A stretch of 39,039 bases of DNA from Microbacteriaceae bacterium (GTDB lineage Bacteria > Actinomycetota > Actinomycetes > Actinomycetales > Microbacteriaceae), in contig JAODMG010000005.1 of assembly GCA_025464895.1 (NCBI GenBank), positions 1-39,039 on the forward strand. The letters run 5' to 3'. Below, piece after piece: positions 1 to 9,476 of this stretch; positions within the stretch are counted from its first letter, which is position 1, and every line of letters begins with the position of its first letter. Made by a program: the position numbers and the translations under genes. A model generated the notes under the pieces. It had not been told where the DNA came from, did no database searches, and saw only the letters and a program-made list of their open reading frames with translations.

Positions 1-3000
1 GCGATCGGCGAGCAGGTTGGTGACGCCCTGAGGCGAACGCTCCAGAATTCCGCGCACGATCAAAGCGGGCGCGTCCCTGGCCAGCCGCCGATAGCGCGTC
101 CACACCCCGACGCTGCAGATGACGTTCACGAGCCCCGTCTCATCCTCGAGGTTCATGAAGGTGATGCCGCTCGCGGTCGCCGGACGTTGCCGGTGGGTGA
201 CAACGCCGCCCACTTCGATTCGGCGGCCGGGTTCCGCAGTCGCCAGCTGGGCGAAACTCAGGACCCCACGCTCGGCGAGTGCTGCGCGGACATGGCGGAT
301 CGGATGATCCGCGGTCGAGATCCCGGTGGCCCAGAGGTCGGAGACCAGACGCTCGGCCTCCGACGGCATCGAGAACAGCGGTGGCTGCACCGCGACCATG
401 GTTCCGCTGAGGTATTCGGCCCGATCCAGGGCCGCGTCGCCGGCGGCCCAGAGCGCCTCGCGCATCGACAGGCCGAGCGAGTCGAAGGCCCCCGCGGCGG
501 CGAGAGACTCCAACTGCGCGGTCGATAGGCCGATCCGACGGACGAGATCGCCCATCGTCTGGTACGGACCGGCACTGGTCCTCTCCTCGACGATTTGCTC
601 CGCCAGCGCCGCGCCGATCCCGGTGACCTCGGCGAGGCCGAGGCGCACCGCGAATGACCCGTCGCGGCGGTGCGCGGTGCTGTCGAACGGGATCGACGGG
701 TCGAACTCGCCGACTGGCGGCTGGTCGACGGCGAGGCAGTCCGCGCTACCGCTGGCCGGTGTCACCGATGCGGTACCGCCGTCCGACCGCTCCGTGCCGT
801 CCACCAGTTCCAGCCCGGCATCCGCTCCCGAGCGCAGGATGTCCGGCCGCCGCACCTCGACGCCGTGGCGCCTGGCATCCGCAACGAGCGTTTGCGGCGA
901 GTAGAAGCCCATCGGCTGGGCGCGCAACAGCGCGGCCAGGAAGGCGGCCGGGTAGTGCAGCCGCATCCAGGAACTCGCGTAGACGAGCAGTGCGAAGCTG
1001 AGCGAGTGGCTCTCGGCGAAACCGAAGCTCGCGAACGCCTGGATCTTGCCGTAGATGTCGTCCGCGGTCTCCCCGGTGATTCCGTTGTCCGCCATGCCCG
1101 CGTAGAGCTTGTCCTTGAGCGACGCGATCTTTTCGATACCCCGCTTCGACCCCATCGCCCGGCGCAGCAGATCGGCGTCGTCTGCACTGCAGCCACCGAC
1201 CGCCATCGCGACCTGCATGAGCTGTTCCTGGAACAGGGGAATGCCGAGCGTGCGTTTGAGCGGTTCTTCCAGGAGCGGATGAAGGTAGGTCACCTCCTCC
1301 GTTCCCATTCTTCGCCGGATGTACGGATGCACCGCCCCACCCTGGATCGGCCCCGGCCGCACCATCGCGATCTCGACCACGAGGTCGTAGAAGCGGCGCG
1401 GCTGCAGCCGGGGGAGCATCCCCATCTGCGCGCGGGACTCCACTTGGAACACTCCAATGGAGTCGGCGCGACAGAGCTGGTCGTAGACGCCCGGTTCCTC
1501 CTTGGGGATGGTCGCCAGTTCCCATTTCTCACCGAGCCCGTCACGCACCAGGTCGAAGGTGTACTGCAGTGCGCTGAGCATGCCGAGACCGAGCAGATCG
1601 AATTTGACCAGCCCCATCCAGGCGCAGTCGTCCTTGTCCCACTGCAGCACCGTCCTGCCGTCCATGCGTCCATGCTCGATCGGGCATACTTCCCCGACCG
1701 GACGATCGGTGAGCACCATGCCGCCGGAATGGATGCCGAGATGTCTCGGAAAAGAGAGGACCTCTCCCGCGAGGTCGACCACGGCATCCGGGATATCGTG
1801 GTCGTCGCTCGAGACCAGCGCGCCCCAGCGTTCGACCTGCTTCGACCAGGCGTCTTGCTGGCCGGGACCATAGCCGAGTGCCTTCGCCATGTCCCTGACC
1901 GCGAACTTGGGTCGGTACTGGATGACGTTGGCCACCTGCGCGGCGTTGTACCTCCCGTACTTGTCGTAGACGTACTGGATCACCTCTTCCCGGCGATCGG
2001 AATCGAAGTCGACGTCGATGTCCGGTTCCTCTTCCCGCATGCTCGAGAGGAAGCGTTCGAACGGGAGCTCATAGAAGATCGAGTCGACCGCGGTGATATT
2101 GAGCAGGTAGCAGACGGCGGAGTTCGCGGCAGAACCCCGCCCCTGGCAGAGGATGCCGCGGCTGCGGGCAAACCGCACGATGTCGTGAACGATCAGAAAG
2201 TAGCCGGGAAAGTCGTGGCTCTCGATCACCTCGAGTTCGCGGTCGATGCGTTGGCGGTTCTCCTCGGTCAGGTGAGGATATTTGACCGGGACGGCTTCCC
2301 AGACCAACTGTCGCAGCCAGCTCATCGGTGTGTGACCGTCAGGGATCTGCTGTTTCGGTAGCCCGGGACGCGCACTCCTCAGTCGAAAACTCAGGTCGTC
2401 CGCCACCTCGATCGTCCGCTCGACGGCGCCGGGGTAGCGCGCAAAACGGGCAGCCATCTCTGCCCCTGAGCGCAGGTGGGCCGCACCGGATGCCGGCAAC
2501 CAGCCGTCGAGTTCGTCGAGGCTCCGCCTGGCTCGCACCGCGGCCAGGGCGGTGGCCAGCCGGTGCTGCTTCGGAGTCGCGTAGTGGACGTTTCCGGTCG
2601 CGACCACGGGCAGTCGACGGGACGCTGCGATCGCGGCGAGGGAATCGTTGTAGCCACTGTCGAGCGGCCCGCCGTTGTCCAGCAGCTCGACGACGACGTT
2701 GTCCCGCCCGAACAGGTCGATGAGCCGGTCAACCTCGCGGGCAGCGGCCTGGCCGCCATCGTGCCGCCCACCCTCGATCAAGGCTCGGCGAACCGCACCC
2801 TTTCGACATCCGGTGAGCACGAGCCACTCACCGCCCGCCCGCTCGGAGAGTTCCGCGAGGTCGTACAGCGGACGCCCCTTCTGCTCGCCTGCCAACTGGG
2901 CAGACGTGATGGCACCGGCCAATCGGTGATAGCCCTCCGCCTTGCGGGCGAGCACCAGCAGGTGATTGCCCTCCGGATCGGCCGAGCCGTTCTGCGGCTT

Positions 3001-3381
3001 GCTCAACCCGATGGAGAGCTCCGCCCCGATGATCGTCGCGACCCGCTTCTGCGCCTCCGCCGCCTCGGACAGTCGCGCGACGCCGTAGAAACCGTCATGG
3101 TCGGCAAGGGCGATGGCGTGCAACCCCAGCCTCACCGCCTCCTCCAGCAGTTCTTCCGGAGAGCTCGCTCCGTCGAGGAAACTGAAGTTGGAGTGGGCGT
3201 GCAACTCGGCGTATGGGACGACATCCGTGCTGGCAGCCGGGATCGCCGGCGGCAGATACGGCGCGCGCTTGTGAGACCAGGCCGGACTGTCACCACCGTC
3301 CCCGACCGGCCCGGGCCGACGACGACCGGAGAGCGTGCGTTCCAACTCTGACCAGGGGATCGGGGGGTTGTTCCAGCCCAT
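1..3381 (-). CDS. dnaE2: Error-prone DNA polymerase DnaE2 (C-terminus truncated by window edge)
   Basis: Minus-strand frame from ATG at 3381 (MGWNNPPIPWSELERTL...) stays open to the left edge, so it is missing from the ORF track. Contains PHP-domain AELHAHSNFSFLDGASSPEELLEEA, polymerase motifs (GRGSAANSAVCYLL, EEPDIDVDFDSDRREEVIQYVY) and a C-terminal OB-fold-like region. Overlaps imuB stop by 1 bp. Confidence 0.95.
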   Translation of the reverse strand, partial: MGWNNPPIPWSELERTLSGRRRPGPVGDGGDSPAWSHKRAPYLPPAIPAASTDVVPYAELHAHSNFSFLDGASSPEELLEEAVRLGLHAIALADHDGFYGVARLSEAAEAQKRVATIIGAELSIGLSKPQNGSADPEGNHLLVLARKAEGYHRLAGAITSAQLAGEQKGRPLYDLAELSERAGGEWLVLTGCRKGAVRRALIEGGRHDGGQAAAREVDRLIDLFGRDNVVVELLDNGGPLDSGYNDSLAAIAASRRLPVVATGNVHYATPKQHRLATALAAVRARRSLDELDGWLPASGAAHLRSGAEMAARFARYPGAVERTIEVADDLSFRLRSARPGLPKQQIPDGHTPMSWLRQLVWEAVPVKYPHLTEENRQRIDRELEVIESHDFPGYFLIVHDIVRFARSRGILCQGRGSAANSAVCYLLNITAVDSIFYELPFERFLSSMREEEPDIDVDFDSDRREEVIQYVYDKYGRYNAAQVANVIQYRPKFAVRDMAKALGYGPGQQDAWSKQVERWGALVSSDDHDIPDAVVDLAGEVLSFPRHLGIHSGGMVLTDRPVGEVCPIEHGRMDGRTVLQWDKDDCAWMGLVKFDLLGLGMLSALQYTFDLVRDGLGEKWELATIPKEEPGVYDQLCRADSIGVFQVESRAQMGMLPRLQPRRFYDLVVEIAMVRPGPIQGGAVHPYIRRRMGTEEVTYLHPLLEEPLKRTLGIPLFQEQLMQVAMAVGGCSADDADLLRRAMGSKRGIEKIASLKDKLYAGMADNGITGETADDIYGKIQAFASFGFAESHSLSFALLVYASSWMRLHYPAAFLAALLRAQPMGFYSPQTLVADARRHGVEVRRPDILRSGADAGLELVDGTERSDGGTASVTPASGSADCLAVDQPPVGEFDPSIPFDSTAHRRDGSFAVRLGLAEVTGIGAALAEQIVEERTSAGPYQTMGDLVRRIGLSTAQLESLAAAGAFDSLGLSMREALWAAGDAALDRAEYLSGTMVAVQPPLFSMPSEAERLVSDLWATGISTADHPIRHVRAALAERGVLSFAQLATAEPGRRIEVGGVVTHRQRPATASGITFMNLEDETGLVNVICSVGVWTRYRRLARDAPALIVRGILERSPQGVTNLLADR

Positions 3382-4967
3382 CAGTCGTACCTCGCCTCTG
3401 CCCACCAGCGGTGGTCCTCGAGCAGCAGGAGCCAGGCGGTGCCATCGGCATCGACCAGCTGGAACCGGCTCGCCGCTCGATGCGTATCGGCATCCCACCA
3501 GCGTTCGTCGACGGGCCAGGGCCCCGCCCAGGCTCGTACCGGCCGGGAGTCCCGCAGGGAGTTGGTTGCCGAAAATCTGTCCGGAACCCCGGAAAGCATC
3601 CCCCGATCGTTCAGATCGACCTGCTCTCCAGATGATGCCGTGACAGAGACCTGGCTGGCGATCGGGAACACCGTCGTCGGAGCTGGCGGCGGAAGCCGAC
3701 CGGGCCACGGCTGCGCCTCCGGCTTCGTGCTCACCGGTGTGTCCCCCCAGGCGATCAGGTTCTGCCGGTCGGCGATGGTTCGTCCACCGCCCATCACCGC
3801 CGTGAGCACCGCTCCGTGACCCAGCATGCTCTGCACGCGAGAAAGCCCGTGGTGAACCCGCTCGTCCGGGCCGGAGCCCCACAGCCCATCCTCGTGATTG
3901 CCGATGGAATCGATGCTCTCGGGGATCACCCGCACCCGCGTGATGGCCGAACCCAGCCCGCTGCCGCTCAGCCCGCTGCCGCCCTGAAGCTGCCAGCGAA
4001 CCCGATCCACGACATCCGCCGCGCTGAACGACCGCGGATGCAGCCAACCACGCTCCGAGATCTCCCCGGCCTCTGACTCCACCTCGATCCGGAGCGCGGT
4101 GCAGACCAGCTTCGCCGCGACGAGTCCTTCGATAAACCGATCGGCGGATGCCCGGAAGCCGAAGGTCACCTGATCGATCCGATCGAGTGGTGGCCAGAAG
4201 TCGACGCTGCTGTCGAGTTGTTCCGGTGGCACCCGTGGAATGACGGGACGGGAGTCGAGACCACCCGCCAGGGCGTGCAGCCGTGCCCCGTCTTCGCCGA
4301 AGCGATCCCGCACGGAACCGGCCGGAAGCGCGACGAAGTCTCCGAGCGTTCGGATGCCGAGCCTCCTCACCAGGGTGACCAACGGCGGCTGGTCGAGAAG
4401 CCCGATGGGCAATGGCGCGAGAAAGGCCGCCGATTCGCCTTCCGGAACGATCTGAATCCGCTGCCGCTTCTGCTGGCGCGCCGCGCGCTCGGCCGTGAAC
4501 GGGCCGTCGGCGATGCCGATCCGAGAACCGTGGACGTTGATCGAGTCCAGCCGATCGAGCAGCCACAGCGCGGCCTCTTCCTCCCCGCCGTAATAGCGGG
4601 CGGGACCTCGCGCCATGAGAACGCAGGTGCCAGGACGGATCAGCTGGGTGCCGGGCATGGTCTCCTCGATCGCCGCGAGCACCGGCTCGAATGAGCGGCT
4701 GTCCAGCCCGGAATCGTAGGGAAAGACGAGGAGTGTCGTGCACCTGGCCTGCGCCTCCCTCAGTCGTAGGCCGCGGCGAACCCCCTCGCGCCTGGCCGCA
4801 GCAGAGCAGGCGAACACCTCGCCGCGGTCGACCAGGGCGATCGCGGCATCCCTCGGAAGTCCATAGGCCAGGAGCGCCGCGGAGATGGGCCAGTCGGGGC
4901 ACCACAGCACCATGACCCGATTGACCGGTTGCGCCCGAGCAACCGCTCGGGTCTGCGGCCTGGTCAT
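3381..4967 (-). CDS. imuB: Y-family DNA polymerase-like protein ImuB (528 aa)
   Basis: MVLWCPDWPISAAL...ALVDRGEVFACSAAARREGVRRGLRLREAQARC...; lies between imuA' and dnaE2 with overlapping start/stop codons. Confidence 0.93.
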   Translation of the reverse strand: MTRPQTRAVARAQPVNRVMVLWCPDWPISAALLAYGLPRDAAIALVDRGEVFACSAAARREGVRRGLRLREAQARCTTLLVFPYDSGLDSRSFEPVLAAIEETMPGTQLIRPGTCVLMARGPARYYGGEEEAALWLLDRLDSINVHGSRIGIADGPFTAERAARQQKRQRIQIVPEGESAAFLAPLPIGLLDQPPLVTLVRRLGIRTLGDFVALPAGSVRDRFGEDGARLHALAGGLDSRPVIPRVPPEQLDSSVDFWPPLDRIDQVTFGFRASADRFIEGLVAAKLVCTALRIEVESEAGEISERGWLHPRSFSAADVVDRVRWQLQGGSGLSGSGLGSAITRVRVIPESIDSIGNHEDGLWGSGPDERVHHGLSRVQSMLGHGAVLTAVMGGGRTIADRQNLIAWGDTPVSTKPEAQPWPGRLPPPAPTTVFPIASQVSVTASSGEQVDLNDRGMLSGVPDRFSATNSLRDSRPVRAWAGPWPVDERWWDADTHRAASRFQLVDADGTAWLLLLEDHRWWAEARYD

Positions 4968-5710
4968 CCTGCTGCCTCGTGGAAGCTCTCATCGATGGCG
5001 GCCGGCGCCGAAAAGGTGGCGCCTGAATAGGCATTGACCGGTCTGAACTGCTGCTCGGTATCCGGAAGCCACAGCCGGGTGCTGCGCGGGCGCCCGCCGC
5101 TGCGTGTGCTGACCGTGACGGTGACCTGCCTGGCGGAGAGGTACCCGTGACCGTTGCCGATGCCCTCCCAACTGCTGCCAGACACGCTCAGCATCGCTTC
5201 GCTCTGCGGCCAGGATCCCAGCACGATCATGGTGGCGCCACGTTGGCGGATCCGGGCAGCCAGACGGGCGATCGAGCCCTCGCTCACCCTCTTGGACGGC
5301 CGGGCGACCACGATGGTCAGAACATCGGCAATCGCCGAGGTGACCGCGAGCCAGTGCTCACCAGGATGCGGCACCAGCACGAGCCGGCCGAGATCGATTC
5401 CGAACCCGGCAGCGGCCTCGACCCCGAACTCCGGCACACCGACAACCCCACACCACGATCCGGCGGCGGATGGGCCGGCGAGCAGCGCCATCAGCAGGGT
5501 CGTCGAGCTCTCGACCGAGTAGCTCGACCCCTGCTTGAGAGAGCCGCCAGGCAACAGTTCGGCAATGGCCGGATGGGTCGCGATGCTTCTGCTGTCGAGC
5601 TTCGTCGCCTGCATCTGGCGGATCTTGGCCTGCAACTCGCGCACGGTATCGTTCGCCGAGACCGGAGAACCCGGCCAGGGGGAGACGAGAGCGGCTGCGG
5701 AGGAGGACAT
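4964..5710 (-). CDS. imuA': ImuA'-like (RecA-like) mutasome protein; start revised from 5758 to 5710
   Basis: MSSSAAALVSPWPGSPVSANDTVRELQAKIRQMQATKLDSRSIATHPAIAELLPGGSLKQGSSYSV...; upstream of imuB and dnaE2. The tracked ORF start (5758) would put the SOS box inside the coding region, so ATG at 5710 is preferred. Confidence 0.85.
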   Translation of the reverse strand: MSSSAAALVSPWPGSPVSANDTVRELQAKIRQMQATKLDSRSIATHPAIAELLPGGSLKQGSSYSVESSTTLLMALLAGPSAAGSWCGVVGVPEFGVEAAAGFGIDLGRLVLVPHPGEHWLAVTSAIADVLTIVVARPSKRVSEGSIARLAARIRQRGATMIVLGSWPQSEAMLSVSGSSWEGIGNGHGYLSARQVTVTVSTRSGGRPRSTRLWLPDTEQQFRPVNAYSGATFSAPAAIDESFHEAAG

Positions 5711-5720
5711 CTCTCCATAT

Positions 5721-5736
5721 TCGAACATACGTTCGA
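5721..5736 (-). promoter_or_regulatory. LexA/SOS box TCGAACATACGTTCGA
   Basis: Perfect 6+6 bp inverted repeat TCGAAC-N4-GTTCGA, the actinobacterial/Gram-positive LexA box form, 10 bp upstream of the imuA' ATG. Confidence 0.92.
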
Positions 5737-5793
5737 TTATGTCAATCGCCCACGACATCCGTCCGGCGTGTCACCGCACCAGGGCAACCGGGC

Positions 5794-6294
5794 TCAGACG
5801 CGCTCTTTGGGAAGCCTGGTCGACGCAGCAGTGGATGTCAGCCGGGACGCCGCGGTAGAGCGTGCGGTACCGAATACCCACCAGCGGTACAGCGCGAAAC
5901 GAAACGCGGTACCGAGAGCGAGGCCGACGACGTTGGTCGCGATGTTGTCCGCGAGCAGTGAGGTATAGCCGAGCACATAGTGAGAGACCCACAGGCAGCC
6001 GAGGGCGATCATCATGCCGGCAGCGCTGACAACGACGAACTCGATCCCTTCCCTCAGGATGTTGCTGCGACGCCTGTCGCGGTAGGTCCAGAACCGGTTA
6101 CCGAGCCAGTTGAACCCGATGGCGAGCGCCGTCGAAATGAACTTGGCGATCAACGGGCCACCGTGAACCGATGGCGAGAGGATCGTCGTCCTCAACGCGT
6201 TGAACACCACGATATCGACCACGAGTCCGACCCCTCCGACGAGGCCGAAACTGATCAGTTCTTTGACGAAGGCGGCCTTAGACTCGCGCGACAT
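5794..6294 (-). CDS. GtrA family membrane protein
   Basis: ELISFGLVGGVGLVVDIVVFNALRTTIL...FISTALAIGFNWLGNRFWTYRDRRR; GtrA/DPMS-associated motif; overlaps upstream glycosyltransferase by 17 bp. Confidence 0.88.
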   Translation of the reverse strand: MSRESKAAFVKELISFGLVGGVGLVVDIVVFNALRTTILSPSVHGGPLIAKFISTALAIGFNWLGNRFWTYRDRRRSNILREGIEFVVVSAAGMMIALGCLWVSHYVLGYTSLLADNIATNVVGLALGTAFRFALYRWWVFGTARSTAASRLTSTAASTRLPKERV

Positions 6295-7057
6295 GGGAAT
6301 CCTCCTGTGGCCTGGTGGAAGTGTGCGGACGGACCGCCCTGCGAAGGCGGGCAGGCAGTCCGGTGATTCCCCACTCCGTCACCTTCAGCATCGCCTCCCG
6401 AACGATCCCCCCGCTCATCTTGGAGACGCCGAAGCGGCGCTCGACAAAGGTGATCGGCACCTCGACGATCCGAAGCCCGGCAAGATATGCGTGCCAGAGC
6501 ATGTCGATCTGGAAGCAGTAGCCCTGGCTCGACACCTGGCGAAGATCGATGGCGGTCAGCGCGCTGGCACGGAATGCCCGATAGCCGCCGGTCACGTCCC
6601 GGATGGGCAGGCCGAGCGCCAGTCTGGCGTAGAGACTGCCACCGCGGGACAGGATGGCCCGGCGCAGCGGCCAGTTCTCGACGGCTCCACCACGCACCCA
6701 GCGCGAACCGATCACCATGTCGCCGTCGCGCAGACCCTCGAGAAGGCGGGGGAGCTGCTCCGGCTGATGGGAGCCATCGCCATCCATCTCCACCAGTTCG
6801 GTGTAGCCACGATCGAGACCCCAACGGAACCCGTCCTGGTATGCGGCTCCGAGCCCCTGCTTCCCCGGGCGATGCAACACGTGGACGCGCGATTGGGCTG
6901 CCGCAAGGTCTTCCGCCAGAGCGCCGGTGCCGTCAGGCGAGTTGTCATCGACGATCAACAACTCCACGGTCGGCACGCTTCGCAATACGCGGTCGGCCAT
7001 TGCTTCGAGGTTCTCTCGCTCGTTATAGGTCGGGATGATGACGAGAGTGTGGTTCAT
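6278..7057 (-). CDS. Polyprenol monophosphomannose synthase-like GT2 glycosyltransferase
   Basis: MNHTLVIIPTYNERENLEAMADRVLRSVPTVELLIVDDNSPDGTGALAEDL...VEMDGDGSHQPEQLPRLLEGLRDGDMVIGSRWVRGG; classic DPM1-type motifs. Confidence 0.93.
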   Translation of the reverse strand: MNHTLVIIPTYNERENLEAMADRVLRSVPTVELLIVDDNSPDGTGALAEDLAAAQSRVHVLHRPGKQGLGAAYQDGFRWGLDRGYTELVEMDGDGSHQPEQLPRLLEGLRDGDMVIGSRWVRGGAVENWPLRRAILSRGGSLYARLALGLPIRDVTGGYRAFRASALTAIDLRQVSSQGYCFQIDMLWHAYLAGLRIVEVPITFVERRFGVSKMSGGIVREAMLKVTEWGITGLPARLRRAVRPHTSTRPQEDSHVARV

Positions 7058-7294
7058 GATGGCTCCCTGCTGAGCTCGTAAACAGTCGTTCGACCTGGGC
7101 AGATGTGCGACACCGCGAAGCCGAGTCGCTGCACCCCCGCCGTGACCGCACCCATCATTGCCTCCATGTCCGAACTAGAGCGATCCGTTCGATCGCCGCG
7201 TTATTCAATGGTCCCCAGGCATCCCTGGGATCGCGCCGGAATAGGGATGTGGGCGATGAGAGTTCACACAGAAAGCATCCAGGAGCCGTGCGCG

Positions 7295-8659
7295 TCAGCG
7301 GATCTCCGGCACCGTCACGGTCACTCGCAACCCACCGCTCCCACGGTTTTCCAACCTCACAGTTCCCTGGGCACCGACGACGATCGCGTGGACGATCGCG
7401 AGGCCGAGGCCGCTTCCGCCGTCGTTCACGTTGCGGGATTCATCCGGCCTGGAGAACCGGTCGAAGGCGATCGGGATGAACCCGGGCGGCATCCCAGGGC
7501 CGTTGTCGCTGACGGTGAGGGTGAGCGCCGTTCCAGCCCGGCGAAGGTCGAGACGCACCCAGCCGGAGCCGGGCAGCGCCTTGATCGCGTTGTCGGTCAG
7601 GTTGCTCACCAGGCGACCGAAGTTTCCGGCCGAGATCGCAAAACGCCCTGAGTCGACCGCATCGTCGAGATCGAAGTCCACCGTGATGTCCCTCGCCGCT
7701 GCCAGGAAGCGAGCGTGGTCGACCGACCGCGCAAGTTCGTCGGCGAGGTCGCCGATGGTGCTGGGGACATCCGATGCCTCGGATTGCGCCTGGGACAGCT
7801 CGAGCAACCCATTGGCCAGCCCGGCAAGCCGTTGGACCGATCGTTCGGCCGCCGCGATCTCCGCTTCCAGTGCGACGGCGTCGCCGGTGGCGAGGTGGGC
7901 GAGTTCGAGCTGGGTCTTCAATACGGCGATCGGTGTCCGCAGTTCGTGGCTCGCGTCAGACACCATCTGGCGTTCTCGCTCAGAGGCGGCGCGAAGCTGC
8001 AGGATGAATTCGTTGAGGGTGACAGCGAGTGCGGACAGTTCATCTCGTGCGACCCCGACCACGAGCGGTTCAGCCGAGCCGCGGGCGCTGAGCTCCTCTG
8101 CGTGCTTGCGCATCCTGGTCACCGGGCGCAGTGCGGCGGCGGTGAGCAGCCAGGACGCCCCTCCGAATCCCATCACCAGGATCACCACGGCGATCCACAA
8201 CGCCACCGTGAGCTGGTCGAGCAGGAGAGTGAACGTCTCCTGGCTGCGAGCGGTGATGACGTGCCAGGTCCCGCTGGCTGTTGCCAACGTCTCATTGCGC
8301 ACGAGGTAGGTGTCGTCCGCCGTCGCGATGGTGTGCACTGAGCTGTCGTAGTTGCGAAGGGTCGCCAGCCGAGCGGCGAGAGAAACCGGCAGGGTGTTCA
8401 CCTTGGTCTTGCCGGCAGGATCGATGACGGCAACGAGCTGCCCCCTGCCCGGTTGGTCGACGGAGTCTCCGTTGCTTCCGAGAATCGCGCTCTCGAATTG
8501 TTCCGCGTCGTTCGCGAGGAGGGTCGTGGCCGCTCGATTCAGGATTGAGCTGACCTGGGCGCGGAAGGTGATGCCTGCAACGCCGAAAAACAGCGCGGCG
8601 ATGAGCAGCGACCCGAGCGCGATCCGCCACCGGATGGTCAGCCTGGCGAGCATCCTCAT
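7295..8659 (-). CDS. Two-component sensor histidine kinase
   Basis: N-terminal TM, extracytoplasmic region, HAMP, MVSDASHELRTPIAVLKTQLELA (H-box), NLTDNAIKALPGSGWV, DNGPGMPPGFIPIAFDRFSR, GGSGLGLAIVHAIV. Confidence 0.95.
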   Translation of the reverse strand: MRMLARLTIRWRIALGSLLIAALFFGVAGITFRAQVSSILNRAATTLLANDAEQFESAILGSNGDSVDQPGRGQLVAVIDPAGKTKVNTLPVSLAARLATLRNYDSSVHTIATADDTYLVRNETLATASGTWHVITARSQETFTLLLDQLTVALWIAVVILVMGFGGASWLLTAAALRPVTRMRKHAEELSARGSAEPLVVGVARDELSALAVTLNEFILQLRAASERERQMVSDASHELRTPIAVLKTQLELAHLATGDAVALEAEIAAAERSVQRLAGLANGLLELSQAQSEASDVPSTIGDLADELARSVDHARFLAAARDITVDFDLDDAVDSGRFAISAGNFGRLVSNLTDNAIKALPGSGWVRLDLRRAGTALTLTVSDNGPGMPPGFIPIAFDRFSRPDESRNVNDGGSGLGLAIVHAIVVGAQGTVRLENRGSGGLRVTVTVPEIR

Positions 8660-9330
8660 CCGATCAGTTCCAGGAGATATCCGGCGCCTCGGACGGTGAC
8701 GATCTGCACGCCGGTCTCATCCGGATCGAGCTTGCGGCGCAGGTAGCTCACGTACTGCTCCACGATGTTGTGGTCGATGTTCTCCGCGGAGCCCCAGACC
8801 TCCTCGAGGATGCTCACCCGGCTCACTGTGCTGCCGATGCGAGTCGCCAGGAGCCGCAGCAGTGCGAATTCCTTGGGGCTCATCGACACCTGGCGATCGC
8901 CCATCGAGACCCTCAGCGCGGTCGAATCGAGGGTGAGCCCTCCCACTGTCATGGTCAGCTTGTCGCTGCCCGCCTCCCGCCGCAGCAGTGCACGGATGCG
9001 AGCGGTCAGTTCGACGAAAGCGAACGGCTTCGTCAGATAGTCGTCTGCCCCCGAGTCGAGGCCGAACACCCGATCCTCGACAGAATCCCGGGCGGTCAGG
9101 AGCAGAACGGGCATCGTGCTTCCCGAGTCCCGGATGCGGCGGCACAACTCGAAGCCCGACATTCTGGGAAGCATGACGTCCATCGCCGCAAGGGAGAAAT
9201 CGTTGTTGGCCACTGCGATGAGTGCGTCGATCCCGTTCTGGACGACGAGCACTTCGTACCCCTCCGCGATCAGGCCACGTTCGAGCAGTCGACCCATCTC
9301 GGCGTCATCCTCGACAATCAGGATTCGCAC
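8656..9330 (-). CDS. OmpR/PhoB-type response regulator
   Basis: MRILIVEDDAEMGRLLERGL...AAMDVMLPRMSGFELCRRIRD...LTKPFAFVELTARIRALLRR...winged-helix C-terminus; 4-bp overlap with kinase start. Confidence 0.96.
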   Translation of the reverse strand: MRILIVEDDAEMGRLLERGLIAEGYEVLVVQNGIDALIAVANNDFSLAAMDVMLPRMSGFELCRRIRDSGSTMPVLLLTARDSVEDRVFGLDSGADDYLTKPFAFVELTARIRALLRREAGSDKLTMTVGGLTLDSTALRVSMGDRQVSMSPKEFALLRLLATRIGSTVSRVSILEEVWGSAENIDHNIVEQYVSYLRRKLDPDETGVQIVTVRGAGYLLELIG

Positions 9331-9476
9331 GGTATCTCCTCCTCGTGAGCGAAGTGTCTATTGAATGGTGTCACGTTCTTCGCGGGACTGTCGGCGACCC
9401 AGTCTGTGAGGACTCTCAGCCCCGTCGGGGCATCTCAGGGGGATGCGCGACCCGACACCGGATAGCGTCATTGCCG

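Noticed and set aside
670-2361. 563-aa plus-strand ORF
   Set aside because: Antisense to dnaE2; low-complexity Arg/His/Asp-rich reading typical of high-GC antisense frames.
9384-9404. GGGACTGTCGGCGACCC upstream of uppP as a fourth DosR box
   Set aside because: Half-site spacing differs by about 2 bp from the other three boxes.
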